Positions 7,498 through 16,794 are shown, counted from the first letter of the stretch. The stretch: 64,000 nucleotides of DNA from Bacteroidota bacterium (GCA_022567155.1 JADFHN010000009.1:1-64000); one strand, 5' to 3'. Program-made: numbers and translations. The notes: generated from the sequence alone by a model not told the origin.

Positions 7498-9048
7498 ATG
7501 AATAAAGTAATTATTTCATTCGTCTTTATTTCTGCATTATTAGCAGGTTGCAAAAATGACAATCATAAACCCGGTGAGGAGGAAGCATACACAGGTATAG
7601 AACTTGAACCACTTGCCTACACCCTCTACACCGATAAATCAGAACTATTCGTAGAGTTCAATCCTTTAATTGTAGGCAAAACCTCAAAGTTTGCAGCCCA
7701 CTTCACCCAATTAGGAGAAAACTTCAAAGCAGTTACGGAAGGTTCTGTATCGGTTAGCTTAGTTGGAAAAAATAAACAACCTGTAAACCTGACTGCCGTC
7801 AGGCAAGTTAAAGCAGACAGCCCTTCCTCTCCGGGAATATTCCGGCTTGCTTTGGAACCTGAAATCGCAGGTGTGTATCAGTTGGTCTTTGACATCCAAA
7901 CCAAAGAATTTACGGATAAAATTAAAATAGACAACATTACCGTTTATCCAGACACAAAAACCGCACTGGCAAATCAACAGGAAGACCTGCTTGCCGGCAA
8001 GGGAGGAACAATTGGTGAAGAAATTGTTTATCTAAAGGAACAAGCATGGAAAATAGAATTTGCCAATATGAAAGTGGAAAGGCAACCTTTTGCTGAAATC
8101 ATCAAAACAACAGGGCAAATCCTACCTGCTCAGGGAGACGAAGTAATCATAACAGCCAAAAGCAACGGAATCATTACATTCGGGAACAATAAAAAACTGA
8201 TTGGTTCTGCCGTTAATTCAGGTGAAACGCTGTTTACTATTTCAGGAAGTGGTTTAACGGAAGATAATTTAGATTCCAAATATAAAGAAGCAAAAGCCAA
8301 TTATGAAAAAAATAAAACCGATTTTGAAAGAGCCGAAGAACTGGTAAAAGACAACATCATTTCACAAAAAGATTTTCAGGAAATACAACTCCGATATGAA
8401 AATGCTCAAACCGCTTTCAATACCATTGCAAACAACTACACCGCAGGCGGACAGAAAATCACATCACCAATACAAGGATATATAAAAAATGTATTGGTCA
8501 GCGAAGGGCAGTATGTTGAAATCGGGCAACCCATCGCGAGCGTTTCTCAAAACCGAAAACTCATATTAAAAGCCGAAGTGTCACAAAAGCATTTTTCAAA
8601 GCTCAACAGCATTTCATCTGCCAATTTCAAAACTGCTTATGATGGTAAAATATACTGTACAGACAGCTTAAACGGCAAGCTCATTTCTTATGGGAAAAAC
8701 ACCAATGACAATGCATATTATATCCCTGTAAACTTTGAGATTGACAACAAAGGCGAAATAATTCCCGGTTCATTCATCGAGGTTTTTCTAAAAACAAATG
8801 TGATTATAGATGCTCTGGTAATTCCTTATTCAGCGCTTATAGAAGAACAGGGAAATTACTTTGCCTATGTGCAGACATCAGGCGAAGGTTTCCAAAAGCG
8901 TGAATTAAAGTTAGGAGCAAATGACGGTATGAATGTGCAGGTATTATCAGGCATAAAGGAAAATGAAAGAGTTGTCATCAAAGGTGGTTACCAAATAAAA
9001 TTAGCAACGATGTCAGGAACTATTCCTGCACACGGACACGAACACTAA
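7498..9048 (+). CDS. RND efflux periplasmic adaptor, CusB/CzcB type
   Basis: This 516-residue adaptor bridges an inner-membrane RND pump and an outer-membrane channel. The ATG at 7498 begins a lipoprotein signal with lipobox LLAGC (Cys18); a longer frame from 7456 lacks a sensible N-terminus. An extra N-terminal region (about 30-155) carries the SSPGIFRLALEPEIAG motif typical of long CzcB-like proteins. It is followed by barrel-sandwich, hairpin (coiled-coil, about 260-310) and membrane-proximal domains. The tail GHEH is metal-like. It is followed by a pseudogene and then the pump gene, so the three-part efflux set is complete. The exported ion (Cu, Zn, Co or Ni) cannot be read from this gene. 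Confidence 0.93.
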   Translation: MNKVIISFVFISALLAGCKNDNHKPGEEEAYTGIELEPLAYTLYTDKSELFVEFNPLIVGKTSKFAAHFTQLGENFKAVTEGSVSVSLVGKNKQPVNLTAVRQVKADSPSSPGIFRLALEPEIAGVYQLVFDIQTKEFTDKIKIDNITVYPDTKTALANQQEDLLAGKGGTIGEEIVYLKEQAWKIEFANMKVERQPFAEIIKTTGQILPAQGDEVIITAKSNGIITFGNNKKLIGSAVNSGETLFTISGSGLTEDNLDSKYKEAKANYEKNKTDFERAEELVKDNIISQKDFQEIQLRYENAQTAFNTIANNYTAGGQKITSPIQGYIKNVLVSEGQYVEIGQPIASVSQNRKLILKAEVSQKHFSKLNSISSANFKTAYDGKIYCTDSLNGKLISYGKNTNDNAYYIPVNFEIDNKGEIIPGSFIEVFLKTNVIIDALVIPYSALIEEQGNYFAYVQTSGEGFQKRELKLGANDGMNVQVLSGIKENERVVIKGGYQIKLATMSGTIPAHGHEH

Positions 9049-9112
9049 AAGAATTTTAAATTTTAGATTTTAGATAGAAAATTAAATTTCTTAAACCATA
9101 AAATAGAATGTC

Positions 9113-9481
9113 ATGAATGAAGTCGAATTAAAAAAACGTACAAAGGAATTTGCCCACAGTTGTGTGAAATTAGCTTCATCACTTCCTAACATCAAATCAG
9201 GAAATCATATTCAAGGGCAATTAATCAGATGTTGTACTTCGGTTCCGGCAAATTACAGAGCTGCTTGCGTAGCACAATCTCGGGCAAGTTTTATAGCAAA
9301 GCTTGGAATAGTCATAGAAGAAGCAGATGAATCACAATATTGACTTGAGTTTATAATTGATGAAAATTTATTAAAAAAGGAAAGAGTTCTTCCATTATTT
9401 AAAGAAGCAGGAGAACTGACTGCGATCTTTATTGCTTCAAGAATTACATTAAAAAAATCCAAGGATAAATCAAAAATATAA
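9113..9481 (+). pseudogene. Four-helix-bundle (S23/IVP-like) gene with in-frame TGA
   Basis: The frame encodes the small four-helix-bundle proteins first noticed in 23S rRNA intervening sequences. Recognisable parts are FAHSCVKLASSLP, SVPANYRAA and EEADES. At 9341-9343 a TGA interrupts the sequence exactly where the family has Trp (QY-stop-LEFIIDE). The same frame then continues with normal family sequence to a TAA at 9479-9481, 122 codons in all. TGA is used as a real stop elsewhere in the window, so recoding is unlikely; a TGG to TGA nonsense change is the simplest reading. It sits between the adaptor and pump genes, a common kind of nesting for this family in Bacteroidota. Sequencing error is possible. 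Confidence 0.8.
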
Positions 9482-9507
9482 AAGTTAAAATATAAAATCA
9501 AAAAATC

Positions 9508-12500
9508 GTGTTAAACAAAATCATTCACTATTCCCTGCACAATCGCTTAATGATTATTGTGGCATCAGCGTTGCTTTTAGCAGCAGGCATTTATACCGCT
9601 TCCAAAATGGAAGTAGATGTATTTCCCGACCTCACTGCGCCAACAGTTGTAGTATTAACGGAAGCACATGGAATGGCTCCCGAAGAAGTGGAAAAATTAG
9701 TAACCTTTCAGATTGAAACCGCAGTAAACGGTGCTACCGATGTACGCAGGGTAAGGTCTTCATCAGCCGCAGGAATATCAATCGTTTGGACAGAATTTGA
9801 GTGGGGAACGGACATTTTCAAAGCAAGGCAAATAGTCAGTGAAAAACTGATAACCATTGCCGAAAAGCTACCACAGGGCGTAGGCAATCCCACCCTTGCG
9901 CCCCAATCATCTATCATGGGCGAAATTATGCTTATCAGCTTATCGTCAGATAGCACCAGCCCAATGGATTTAAGAACTATTGCCGACTGGAGTATCCGGC
10001 CAAGATTATTGGCTACTGGCGGAGTATCGCAAGTAATTGTTATTGGCGGGGAATACAAGCAATATCAGATACTTGCTTCACCACAAAAGATGAAATACTA
10101 CAACATTACTTTAAACGAATTACTGGAAGCAAGCGAACAAAGCAACCTCAATGCTTCAGGTGGTTTTATGAATGAATTTGGTAATGAATACATCATCAGG
10201 GGCATAGGCAGAACAAACAAAACAGAAGAAATCGGCAATGCCGTCATCAAGGTTGTCAATAATGTTCCGATTAAAATAGAAGATGTTGCAGAAATAAAAA
10301 TAGGCGGAGCAATCCCTAAAATCGGTGACGGTTCACTAAAAGCAAGTCCCGCAGTTATTATGACTGTAACAAAGCAGCCCAACACCAATACATTAGAACT
10401 CACAGAAAAAATTGATAATGCCATTTTAGAGATTGCCAAAACCCTGCCTGCCGACATTAAAATCAACACCAATATATTCCGTCAGGCAGATTTTATTCAG
10501 GCATCTGTAAACAACATCCAAAAAGCGCTCATCGAGGGCTCTTTCTTTGTTGTAATTATCATGTTCCTGTTCTTAATGAATTACCGAACCACCATCATAT
10601 CACTCGTGGCCATTCCGCTTTCACTTATCGTTTCCATCATCACACTTAAACTTTTGGGCTTAACCATTAATACTATGTCATTGGGTGGAATGGCAATAGC
10701 CATCGGCTCTCTCGTGGATGATGCGGTTATTGTTGTAGAAAATGTTTTCAAACGCCTGAAACAAAACGCACAAAAACCAAGTGAAGAAAAGGAGGACATT
10801 GTTAAAGTAATTTTTAGCGCATCAAAAGAAATCATGGCTTCTATATTAAATGCCACCCTAATCATTATAGTAGCATTTATTCCCCTGTTTTTCCTTGGCG
10901 GAATGGAAGGCAGAATGTTGCAGCCACTCGGAATATCATTTATTGTCTCACTATTCGCATCGTTGATTGTTGCCGTAACACTTACTCCTGTCCTTTGCAG
11001 TCTTATGCTCACCAATGAAAAAAAATTATTAAAACAAGCAAAAGGAAGTTGGTTAGAAAGGTGGCTCAATAAGCATTATAATTCAGCTTTAGAAAAAGTA
11101 ATGAAGGTCAAAAAAACAGTGCTTGGATTATCCTTTGTATTGTTCATTTTAGCGGGCTTTCTGATGTTTGGTTTGGGCAGAAGTTTCTTGCCTGAATTTA
11201 ATGAAGGCACTTTAACAATAGGCGCTGTCAGTATGCCAGGCATATCACTGGAAGAATCAAATAAAATTGGAAACAGAATTGAAAATATCCTGCTGTCCGT
11301 TCCCGAAATTTCAGTTACCTCACGCAGAACAGGCAGGGCTGAATTAGACGAACACGCACAAGGCGTAAACGCTGCCGAAATAGATGCACCTTTTGTTTTA
11401 ACAGACCGCAGCCGTGAAGAGTTTATGAAAGAGGTCAGGGAAAAACTAAGCGCTGTTTCAGAAGCGAACATTACTATCGGGCAACCCATCGGACACCGTA
11501 TTGACCACATGCTGTCAGGCACAAGAGCCAACATAGCCATTAAACTTTTCGGAACTGATTTAAGCAAAATGTTCTCTCTTGCCAATCAAATACAAACCAA
11601 CATTGAAGGCATAGAAGGACTTGTTGATATCAGCGTAGAGCAACAAATTGAAATCCCGCAAGTGCAGATAAAGGCAAAGCGTGATATGCTTGCCAAATAC
11701 GGCATTTCAATTGGTCAATTTACCAGATTTGTTGATATTGCCTTTGCGGGTGAAAAAGTATCGCAGGTATTTGAAAGCAACAAAAGTTTTGATTTGGTAT
11801 TAAGATTTAATGATGAAAACAGGGGAAAAATAGAAAACATCCGCAACACCTTGATTGATGCCAATATAAACTCAACTCAACAATTCAATATTCAAAACCT
11901 GTCTGCCGCCCGCCTGCCGAGGCATGGCAGGCACGGTTCAACAATTAAAATTCCTCTGTATTACGTTGCCGATATTGTTTCAGTAACAGGACCCAACACT
12001 ATAAACAGAGAGAATGTACAGCGAAAAATTGTCATTTCAGCAAACGTGACAGGACGTGATTTGCGAAGCGTAGTAAACGATATCAAAGAAAAAGTATCCC
12101 GACAAATGTCGGGACAACTACCAGAAAACTACCGCATTGAATATGGAGGACAATTTGAAAGCGAAGAAAAGGCATCAAAAATATTATTCTTCACCTCTCT
12201 AATGGCTTTGTTCATCATATTCCTTTTGCTTTATCAGGAATTTAAAAACATAAAGATTGCAGGTATCATTTTGCTCAATTTGCCTTTGGCGCTCATTGGC
12301 GGAGTATTAAGCATCTGGTTCACATCAGGCATCATCAGTATTCCCTCAATCATTGGTTTTATTACACTGTTCGGAATAGCCACCCGAAACGGAATACTCC
12401 TGGTATCACGCTATCAGAAATTAAGAGAGCAGGGACACAAACTATACGATACCGTTATTCAGGGTTCGTTAGACCGCTTAACGCCTATATTAATGACCGC

Positions 12501-12708
12501 CCTTACAACCGCCCTGGCATTAGTCCCACTTGCTTTGTCAGGCGACCTGCCAGGAAACGAAATACAAAGCCCAATGGCAAAGGTGATTTTAGGAGGACTT
12601 CTCAGTTCAACCCTCTTAAATATATTCATCGTTCCCGTTGTTTATTTTATTACAAATGAAAAAAATGAAAAATATAACAGCCACGAATTCACGAATAAAA
12701 AACATTAG
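9508..12708 (+). CDS. Heavy-metal efflux RND pump, CusA/CzcA type
   Basis: This 1066-residue inner-membrane proton/cation antiporter uses a GTG start right after a short spacer. Features include the N-terminal MEVDVFPDLTAPTVVVLTEA signature, two large periplasmic loops and twelve predicted membrane helices. The conserved acidic helix-4 motif is GSLVDDAVIVVENVFKRL near residue 400, and GDLPGNEIQSPMA lies near 1010. About 22 residues near 790-810 (including SAARLPRHGRHG) look foreign to the family and coincide with a GC palindrome in the DNA, annotated separately. The frame is intact despite this. Context with adaptor and channel genes supports metal export; the substrate is undetermined. Confidence 0.95.
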   Translation: MLNKIIHYSLHNRLMIIVASALLLAAGIYTASKMEVDVFPDLTAPTVVVLTEAHGMAPEEVEKLVTFQIETAVNGATDVRRVRSSSAAGISIVWTEFEWGTDIFKARQIVSEKLITIAEKLPQGVGNPTLAPQSSIMGEIMLISLSSDSTSPMDLRTIADWSIRPRLLATGGVSQVIVIGGEYKQYQILASPQKMKYYNITLNELLEASEQSNLNASGGFMNEFGNEYIIRGIGRTNKTEEIGNAVIKVVNNVPIKIEDVAEIKIGGAIPKIGDGSLKASPAVIMTVTKQPNTNTLELTEKIDNAILEIAKTLPADIKINTNIFRQADFIQASVNNIQKALIEGSFFVVIIMFLFLMNYRTTIISLVAIPLSLIVSIITLKLLGLTINTMSLGGMAIAIGSLVDDAVIVVENVFKRLKQNAQKPSEEKEDIVKVIFSASKEIMASILNATLIIIVAFIPLFFLGGMEGRMLQPLGISFIVSLFASLIVAVTLTPVLCSLMLTNEKKLLKQAKGSWLERWLNKHYNSALEKVMKVKKTVLGLSFVLFILAGFLMFGLGRSFLPEFNEGTLTIGAVSMPGISLEESNKIGNRIENILLSVPEISVTSRRTGRAELDEHAQGVNAAEIDAPFVLTDRSREEFMKEVREKLSAVSEANITIGQPIGHRIDHMLSGTRANIAIKLFGTDLSKMFSLANQIQTNIEGIEGLVDISVEQQIEIPQVQIKAKRDMLAKYGISIGQFTRFVDIAFAGEKVSQVFESNKSFDLVLRFNDENRGKIENIRNTLIDANINSTQQFNIQNLSAARLPRHGRHGSTIKIPLYYVADIVSVTGPNTINRENVQRKIVISANVTGRDLRSVVNDIKEKVSRQMSGQLPENYRIEYGGQFESEEKASKILFFTSLMALFIIFLLLYQEFKNIKIAGIILLNLPLALIGGVLSIWFTSGIISIPSIIGFITLFGIATRNGILLVSRYQKLREQGHKLYDTVIQGSLDRLTPILMTALTTALALVPLALSGDLPGNEIQSPMAKVILGGLLSSTLLNIFIVPVVYFITNEKNEKYNSHEFTNKKH
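11875..11940. repeat. In-frame palindromic insertion within cusA
   Basis: A 66-bp segment (22 codons) lies between short direct repeats TCAAC (11872-11876 and 11938-11942). It contains the hairpin GCCTGCC...GGCAGGC at 11912-11932. Removing it restores a smooth family-like join (NINST-IKIP). Related GC palindromes occur at 43344-43453 and 59936-59947. This resembles the protein-embedded palindromic elements known from Rickettsia, but by architecture only. The exact boundaries are inferred. Confidence 0.5.
12097..12114. repeat. Perfect hairpin inside cusA
   Basis: TCCCGACA, AA, TGTCGGGA form a perfect 8-bp stem with a 2-base loop and encode SRQMSG within the periplasmic region. It could be a second small palindrome carried in the coding sequence or chance. 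Weaker than the 66-bp insertion because no flanking duplication is visible. Confidence 0.35.
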
Positions 12709-12735
12709 TGCATTCGTGAAAAAAAAATTAAAGAA

Positions 12736-13923
12736 ATGAAAAACGACATTAAATATCTTGCACTTATTGCTTTTATATTTATAGTATCAAACATTAAAGC
12801 CCAGAATTCAGTTGACAATATACTTTCTGAAATAGCAAAAAACAACAAGTCACTCATTGCCAATCAGCAATATTGGGAAGCAAAAAAACTGCAATATAAA
12901 ACCGGATTAACGCTTTACAATCCATCCGTTGAATATGAATTTTTAAAAGGTACACCGATAGGCGCAGGAAATCAAACAGATTTTCTTGTTCTGCAATCCT
13001 TTGATTTTCCAACCACATACATAAAGAAAAAGCAGGTCGCAGACCTGCAAATCGTACAAGTTGACTTTCAATTAACAGCATACAGGCAAGACATTCTTCT
13101 TAAAGCAAAGCAATATTGTATTGATTTTATTTACTTCAATAAAAAACAAGCAGAACTGAAAAAGCGGTTGCAAAATGCTGAAAAATTATACAATGATTAT
13201 CAGAAAAAATTAGATAAAGGAGACGCAAGCAGTTTAGATGTGAACAAGGCGAAATTGCAGCTGCTTAATCTGCAAAACGATTTTCGACTGAACACAAGCC
13301 AAATCAATCAACTCAATCAAAAACTAACAGAACTGAATGGAGGAACTACCATTACTTTTACTGATACTGTTTATTCCTTAATCCCCTCTATTCCTGATTT
13401 TCAAACATTAGAAAGTACGATAGAAGCAAACGACCCAGTTTTAAAATCATTTCAACAGCAAAAAGAAATAAGACTAAAACAAGTGCAACTAAGCAAGGCA
13501 TTAACATTGCCCAAAATGGAATCCGGATACCGTTCACAAGCCATCTTAGGACAAAAATATCAGGGTGTACATTTCGGGATTACCATTCCAATGTGGGAAA
13601 ACAAAAACACCGTAAAACTTCAAAAAGCAGAGGTGCTTTTCAGCAAATTACAAGTTGAACAACACAAAAACCAGCACTATCACGAAATACAGCAACTATA
13701 TGAAAAATACCAAAACCTGAAAACCACCTTAGAAGAATACCAACAACTAATAACTATCCTAAACAATACAGAACTATTGGATAAAGCATTAAAACTGGGA
13801 GAAATATCATCCATTCAATACTTTATGGAGATAAGCTATTTCTACAACTCTTATGACAAATACCTGCAATTAGAAAAAGAATATCATCAGGTAATTGCAG
13901 AATTGTATAAATATCAGTTATAG
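12736..13923 (+). CDS. TolC/CusC-type outer-membrane efflux protein
   Basis: This 395-residue protein starts with a signal peptide (LIAFIFIVSNIKAQ) and shows the two coiled-coil repeats of the outer-membrane efflux protein family, for example LKKRLQNAEKLYNDYQKKLD near 140-160. It lies 27 bp after the pump gene and completes the adaptor-pump-channel set, giving a continuous periplasm-to-outside export path. It is slightly shorter than classical TolC but normal for Bacteroidota CusC-like proteins. A short palindrome at 13032-13048 lies inside the coding region without disturbing the frame. Substrate is shared with the pump and unknown. Confidence 0.92.
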   Translation: MKNDIKYLALIAFIFIVSNIKAQNSVDNILSEIAKNNKSLIANQQYWEAKKLQYKTGLTLYNPSVEYEFLKGTPIGAGNQTDFLVLQSFDFPTTYIKKKQVADLQIVQVDFQLTAYRQDILLKAKQYCIDFIYFNKKQAELKKRLQNAEKLYNDYQKKLDKGDASSLDVNKAKLQLLNLQNDFRLNTSQINQLNQKLTELNGGTTITFTDTVYSLIPSIPDFQTLESTIEANDPVLKSFQQQKEIRLKQVQLSKALTLPKMESGYRSQAILGQKYQGVHFGITIPMWENKNTVKLQKAEVLFSKLQVEQHKNQHYHEIQQLYEKYQNLKTTLEEYQQLITILNNTELLDKALKLGEISSIQYFMEISYFYNSYDKYLQLEKEYHQVIAELYKYQL

Positions 13924-14404
13924 GTCTAGTCAGACCCTTCGCAGTCACACATCCCGAAAGCTTTCGTGAGCAAAAGAGTGTGCCTGCCCACTCAAAAAGA
14001 AAAATTAAAAATCTCTTTCCACCCTAAAAACTAAATTTATAGCGTTTGATAATAACGAAACAAATTGTTTCCCGCTAAAGGATGCCGGCAACGGCAACTA
14101 ACAATTAAGCTCCAATAATGTGCGGTAAGACAGCACTTAACATCCACAGCCGGTCAGGTTTGAGCATCATGTTGCATGCATAAGCTGCATTGATAATGGG
14201 CTGATGTGGAAATGTCTATAGTTATCCGGAAAGCGCCCGAAGAAACACTTGAAAAATCACCCGTGGTAAAGTCAGGCTTAGTGCTGATGCAACCCCTGGT
14301 GTGGCCGGCCTCCCGTGCCAGGGGTGTGATTAACTGTACGGGCCTGGCCTGGTACGAATGCCGGGATTGGTTTTTTAAATATTTCATTAGCTGTAACTTG
14401 CAAC
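13924..14404. other. 480-bp gap with two palindromes; doubtful small frame
   Basis: Immediately after the efflux channel stop is GGTCTAGTCAGACC. Around 14290-14330, ACCCCTGG pairs with CCAGGGGT across a GC-rich loop, and GTAC brackets a GGGCCTGGCCTG block just downstream. A frame at 14206-14451 (81 codons) overlaps this and the following phosphatase start. Its residues look unremarkable and I would not call it a gene. The structured, GC-rich part next to the phosphatase gene could be an RNA leader, but it matches no riboswitch class I know. Confidence 0.4.
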
Positions 14405-15109
14405 ATGGCTCAGCGAAAACTGGTAATCGGCGACATTCACGGAGCACTTAAAGCCCTGGAGCAATGTTTGTCCAGAGCAGGCTATAATCCTGAACAGGAT
14501 ACATTGATATGTCTGGGTGATGTGACGGATGGGTGGCCTCAAACCAGGGAATGCATTGATTTGTTGCTCACGCTTCCTAACCTTGTGTACATCAGGGGCA
14601 ATCATGATGAAATGGCCTTGCACTGGGCGCGTACCGGCGAAACGCTCCCTGAATGGCTCACTCAGGGCGGTTACGCAACTGTTGAGAGCTATAACGGTAA
14701 AATGCCGGACAGCCATCTGAATTTGTTAGAAAACAGCCTCCTGTATTATGAATTGAGCAACACACTTTTTGTACATGCCGGCATTCACACTTCCAAACCG
14801 CTAACCAAACAGCATAAGGATACGTTTCTCTGGGATCGTACACTGTTTAATATGGCCTTTGATCACAGAATGGACAAAAACCCTCCGCATCTCACAAAAT
14901 ACGATGAAATTTATATTGGCCACACACCCATTCATGTGTATGGATACAAACGGCCGCTTAAGGCTTGTGAAGTATGGATGATGGATACAGGAGCCGGTTG
15001 GGATGGTGTGCTCTCCGTCATGGATATTATGACCGGAGAATGCTGGACTTCAGACCCGGTAAGAACACTTTATCCCGAACACGAAGGACGTTTTAAAACA
15101 ACAGGTTAG
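14405..15109 (+). CDS. Calcineurin-like metallophosphoesterase
   Basis: This 234-residue cytoplasmic protein has the full two-metal phosphoesterase signature: GDIHG (Asp10, His12), GDVTDGW (Asp39), GNHDE (Asn66, His67) and later His residues in YIGHTP. Its length and motifs fit the bacterial serine/threonine-phosphatase and diadenosine-tetraphosphatase-like group. Substrate cannot be assigned from sequence alone. It stands alone: the gene before belongs to the efflux operon and the next one is on the other strand. The start is the ATG at 14405, directly before the first metal motif. Confidence 0.9.
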   Translation: MAQRKLVIGDIHGALKALEQCLSRAGYNPEQDTLICLGDVTDGWPQTRECIDLLLTLPNLVYIRGNHDEMALHWARTGETLPEWLTQGGYATVESYNGKMPDSHLNLLENSLLYYELSNTLFVHAGIHTSKPLTKQHKDTFLWDRTLFNMAFDHRMDKNPPHLTKYDEIYIGHTPIHVYGYKRPLKACEVWMMDTGAGWDGVLSVMDIMTGECWTSDPVRTLYPEHEGRFKTTG

Positions 15110-15510
15110 GTGAATGACCGGTAGTAGTAGAAGAAAGATTGGCACAGAATTACAGATTTCATACTACCTTATTTATCAATATTGTTTAATGCATCCAGCG
15201 TTTTTTCATATTCTCTTAATGCAATCAGGGCTTTGGCTTTTCGGTGCTGCAGGTAGATCACTGAAGCCGTATCATCCGTATATTTTCCCTCGAATACTTC
15301 AATACGCTCTAATTGAAATTCCCAATCTTTTTGTAATAAGAGCTGTTCAATGTCATCCAATGCCGTATCCTGCCCTACCCGTGCCGGAGGAAAATATCTG
15401 AAATCTTTATTGGGTCTGATTTTGTGCGTACGAGGTATTATACACTTAGGAATGTAATGGCAATAATCAAACAACAGATTAGGTAAATGACAAGTAGTAT
15501 TTGTAGTAGG
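15106..15510. repeat. Imperfect direct repeats flanking a small gene
   Basis: TTAGGTGAATGACCGGTAGT at 15106 recurs as TTAGGTAAATGACAAGTAGT at 15479, each followed by a TAGTAG tract. The first copy overlaps the phosphatase stop codon. A further match, CTTATTTATCAA, occurs near 15171 and 15541. The span between them holds the small leftward gene, so a duplication created or inserted this piece. Rest of 15511-15699: nothing recognised. Confidence 0.45.
15169..15474 (-). CDS. Small hypothetical protein, possibly truncated
   Basis: The 101-residue frame starts at TTG and ends with a helical, TPR-like stretch (RKAKALIALREYEKTLDALN). No catalytic motif is visible and no family was recognised. The N-terminus lacks a sensible initiation context, and the gene is bracketed by imperfect direct repeats, so it may be the 3' part of a longer lost gene. 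Codon use looks protein-like, and better than the overlapping frame on the other strand. Function unknown. Confidence 0.45.
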   Translation of the reverse strand: MFDYCHYIPKCIIPRTHKIRPNKDFRYFPPARVGQDTALDDIEQLLLQKDWEFQLERIEVFEGKYTDDTASVIYLQHRKAKALIALREYEKTLDALNNIDK

Positions 15511-15699
15511 CTCTGCATGGAAATTACCAATTCACTCACCCTTATTTATCAAAATTCCAGCTATGACTTTACAATTCGGAGGAAATTCAAAAAACCAGCA
15601 TTAATTCATTCATATTTAAGTGATTGATCCGGATTTCCGATGCACGACTTTAATCGAACCGTGCTAAGTTTCTTATCAAAACATAAAAAATGAGTCAAA

Positions 15700-16794
15700 T
15701 CAGTTCTCCGGAAAAACATACGACCGCCCATCGAGTATCTTAACAAGTATGTTGCGCATTTCCGTAATGTAATTATTATTGGTATTGGTCAGAATAATAA
15801 TCGTATTTTCCACATCTATCTGTCTTTCAAAATAATTGCGGAATCCTGCCAAACCTCCGGTATGCGAAACCGTTTTTCCGTTCAGGTTGTTCCCGATCAC
15901 CCATCCAAATCCGTAATTTTTTGTAGCGCCATTTACCAGGGCGACGGGTGTATACGCTTCTTCCAGTGTTTTTGCGGACACCAGTTTCTCCGAATAAAGT
16001 GCCCTGTCCAGAATGAAAAGATCTTCAATGCTGGAATAAATTCCTCCGTCTCCCCAGGTAAGCAGGTAATAATCATCCGTCTTCTTTAAATTAGACCGGT
16101 ATCCGATGGCTCTGCCTGGCTTGTTCCGTTCAGGTACACGAAGGTCATACACCCAGGTATTTTTCATACCCAGGGGTTTACAAATACGGTTTTTAACAAA
16201 CGCATAGAACGGGACGCCCGAAGCTTTTTCCACAATCAGGGCCAGCAGTACATATCCGGTATTATTATACCTGAACTTATATCCCGGTTTGAATTTTAGT
16301 TGATTTACGTTGTTTATTAATTTGCCATAAAGTTGCGCATTGGTCAGACCGGGCTCATCCCAGCCCATTTTTATGTAATCTGGCAAGCCTGAAGTATGCT
16401 GCAGAAGATTTCGGATACTTATTTTTTTTGCAGGGGCGCCAAGTTCGGGGAAATACATGTATATTTTGTCGTTATAATCCAGTTTACCTTCCTCTTTCAG
16501 CATCATCACACACAGGGCTGTAAAAGATTTAGATATGGAAGCAAGATAAAATGGCGTGCTGAGTGTGAGGCCTTCATTATTCTTGATATCGGCCCAGCCA
16601 ATCGCATTTTCATAAATTATTTCCCCATATTCTGCAATGAGCACGTTGCCGTTAAACTTCTTTTCTTCCGCATAAAACCGGATAAGCGAATGAATTTGCT
16701 CCTGTTTTGGTAATTTTGCAGCCTGCTGGGCACATAAATGTATGCTGCTTAACAAAAACAACAATAACCATCTGAATATGCCGGCGCGAACCAT
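15700..16794 (-). CDS. Beta-lactamase-family serine hydrolase
   Basis: This 364-residue exported protein (signal FRWLLLFLLSSIHLCAQ) belongs to the class C beta-lactamase/DD-peptidase-like fold. The catalytic S-x-x-K is SISK (Ser86, Lys89), the Y-x-N motif is YNN in RYNNTGYVL, and the third motif is HTGG in VSHTGGLAGF. All three active-site elements are present, so activity is expected. Substrates in this family range from peptidoglycan peptides to esters, and antibiotic resistance should not be assumed. It is monocistronic on the minus strand, divergent from the next gene across about 115 bp. Confidence 0.92.
   Translation of the reverse strand: MVRAGIFRWLLLFLLSSIHLCAQQAAKLPKQEQIHSLIRFYAEEKKFNGNVLIAEYGEIIYENAIGWADIKNNEGLTLSTPFYLASISKSFTALCVMMLKEEGKLDYNDKIYMYFPELGAPAKKISIRNLLQHTSGLPDYIKMGWDEPGLTNAQLYGKLINNVNQLKFKPGYKFRYNNTGYVLLALIVEKASGVPFYAFVKNRICKPLGMKNTWVYDLRVPERNKPGRAIGYRSNLKKTDDYYLLTWGDGGIYSSIEDLFILDRALYSEKLVSAKTLEEAYTPVALVNGATKNYGFGWVIGNNLNGKTVSHTGGLAGFRNYFERQIDVENTIIILTNTNNNYITEMRNILVKILDGRSYVFPEN

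Noticed and set aside
7791-7806. Palindrome CCTGACTGCCGTCAGG in the adaptor gene as an insertion
   Set aside because: The surrounding residues match family sequence without extra length, so it is probably chance.
9341-9343. TGA read as Trp (alternative code or selenocysteine)
   Set aside because: TGA is the normal terminator of many intact genes here (for example at 6553 and 53253), and no recoding structure is evident.
13032-13048. Palindrome GCAGGTCGCAGACCTGC in the channel gene as an insertion
   Set aside because: No added residues relative to family expectation and no flanking duplication.
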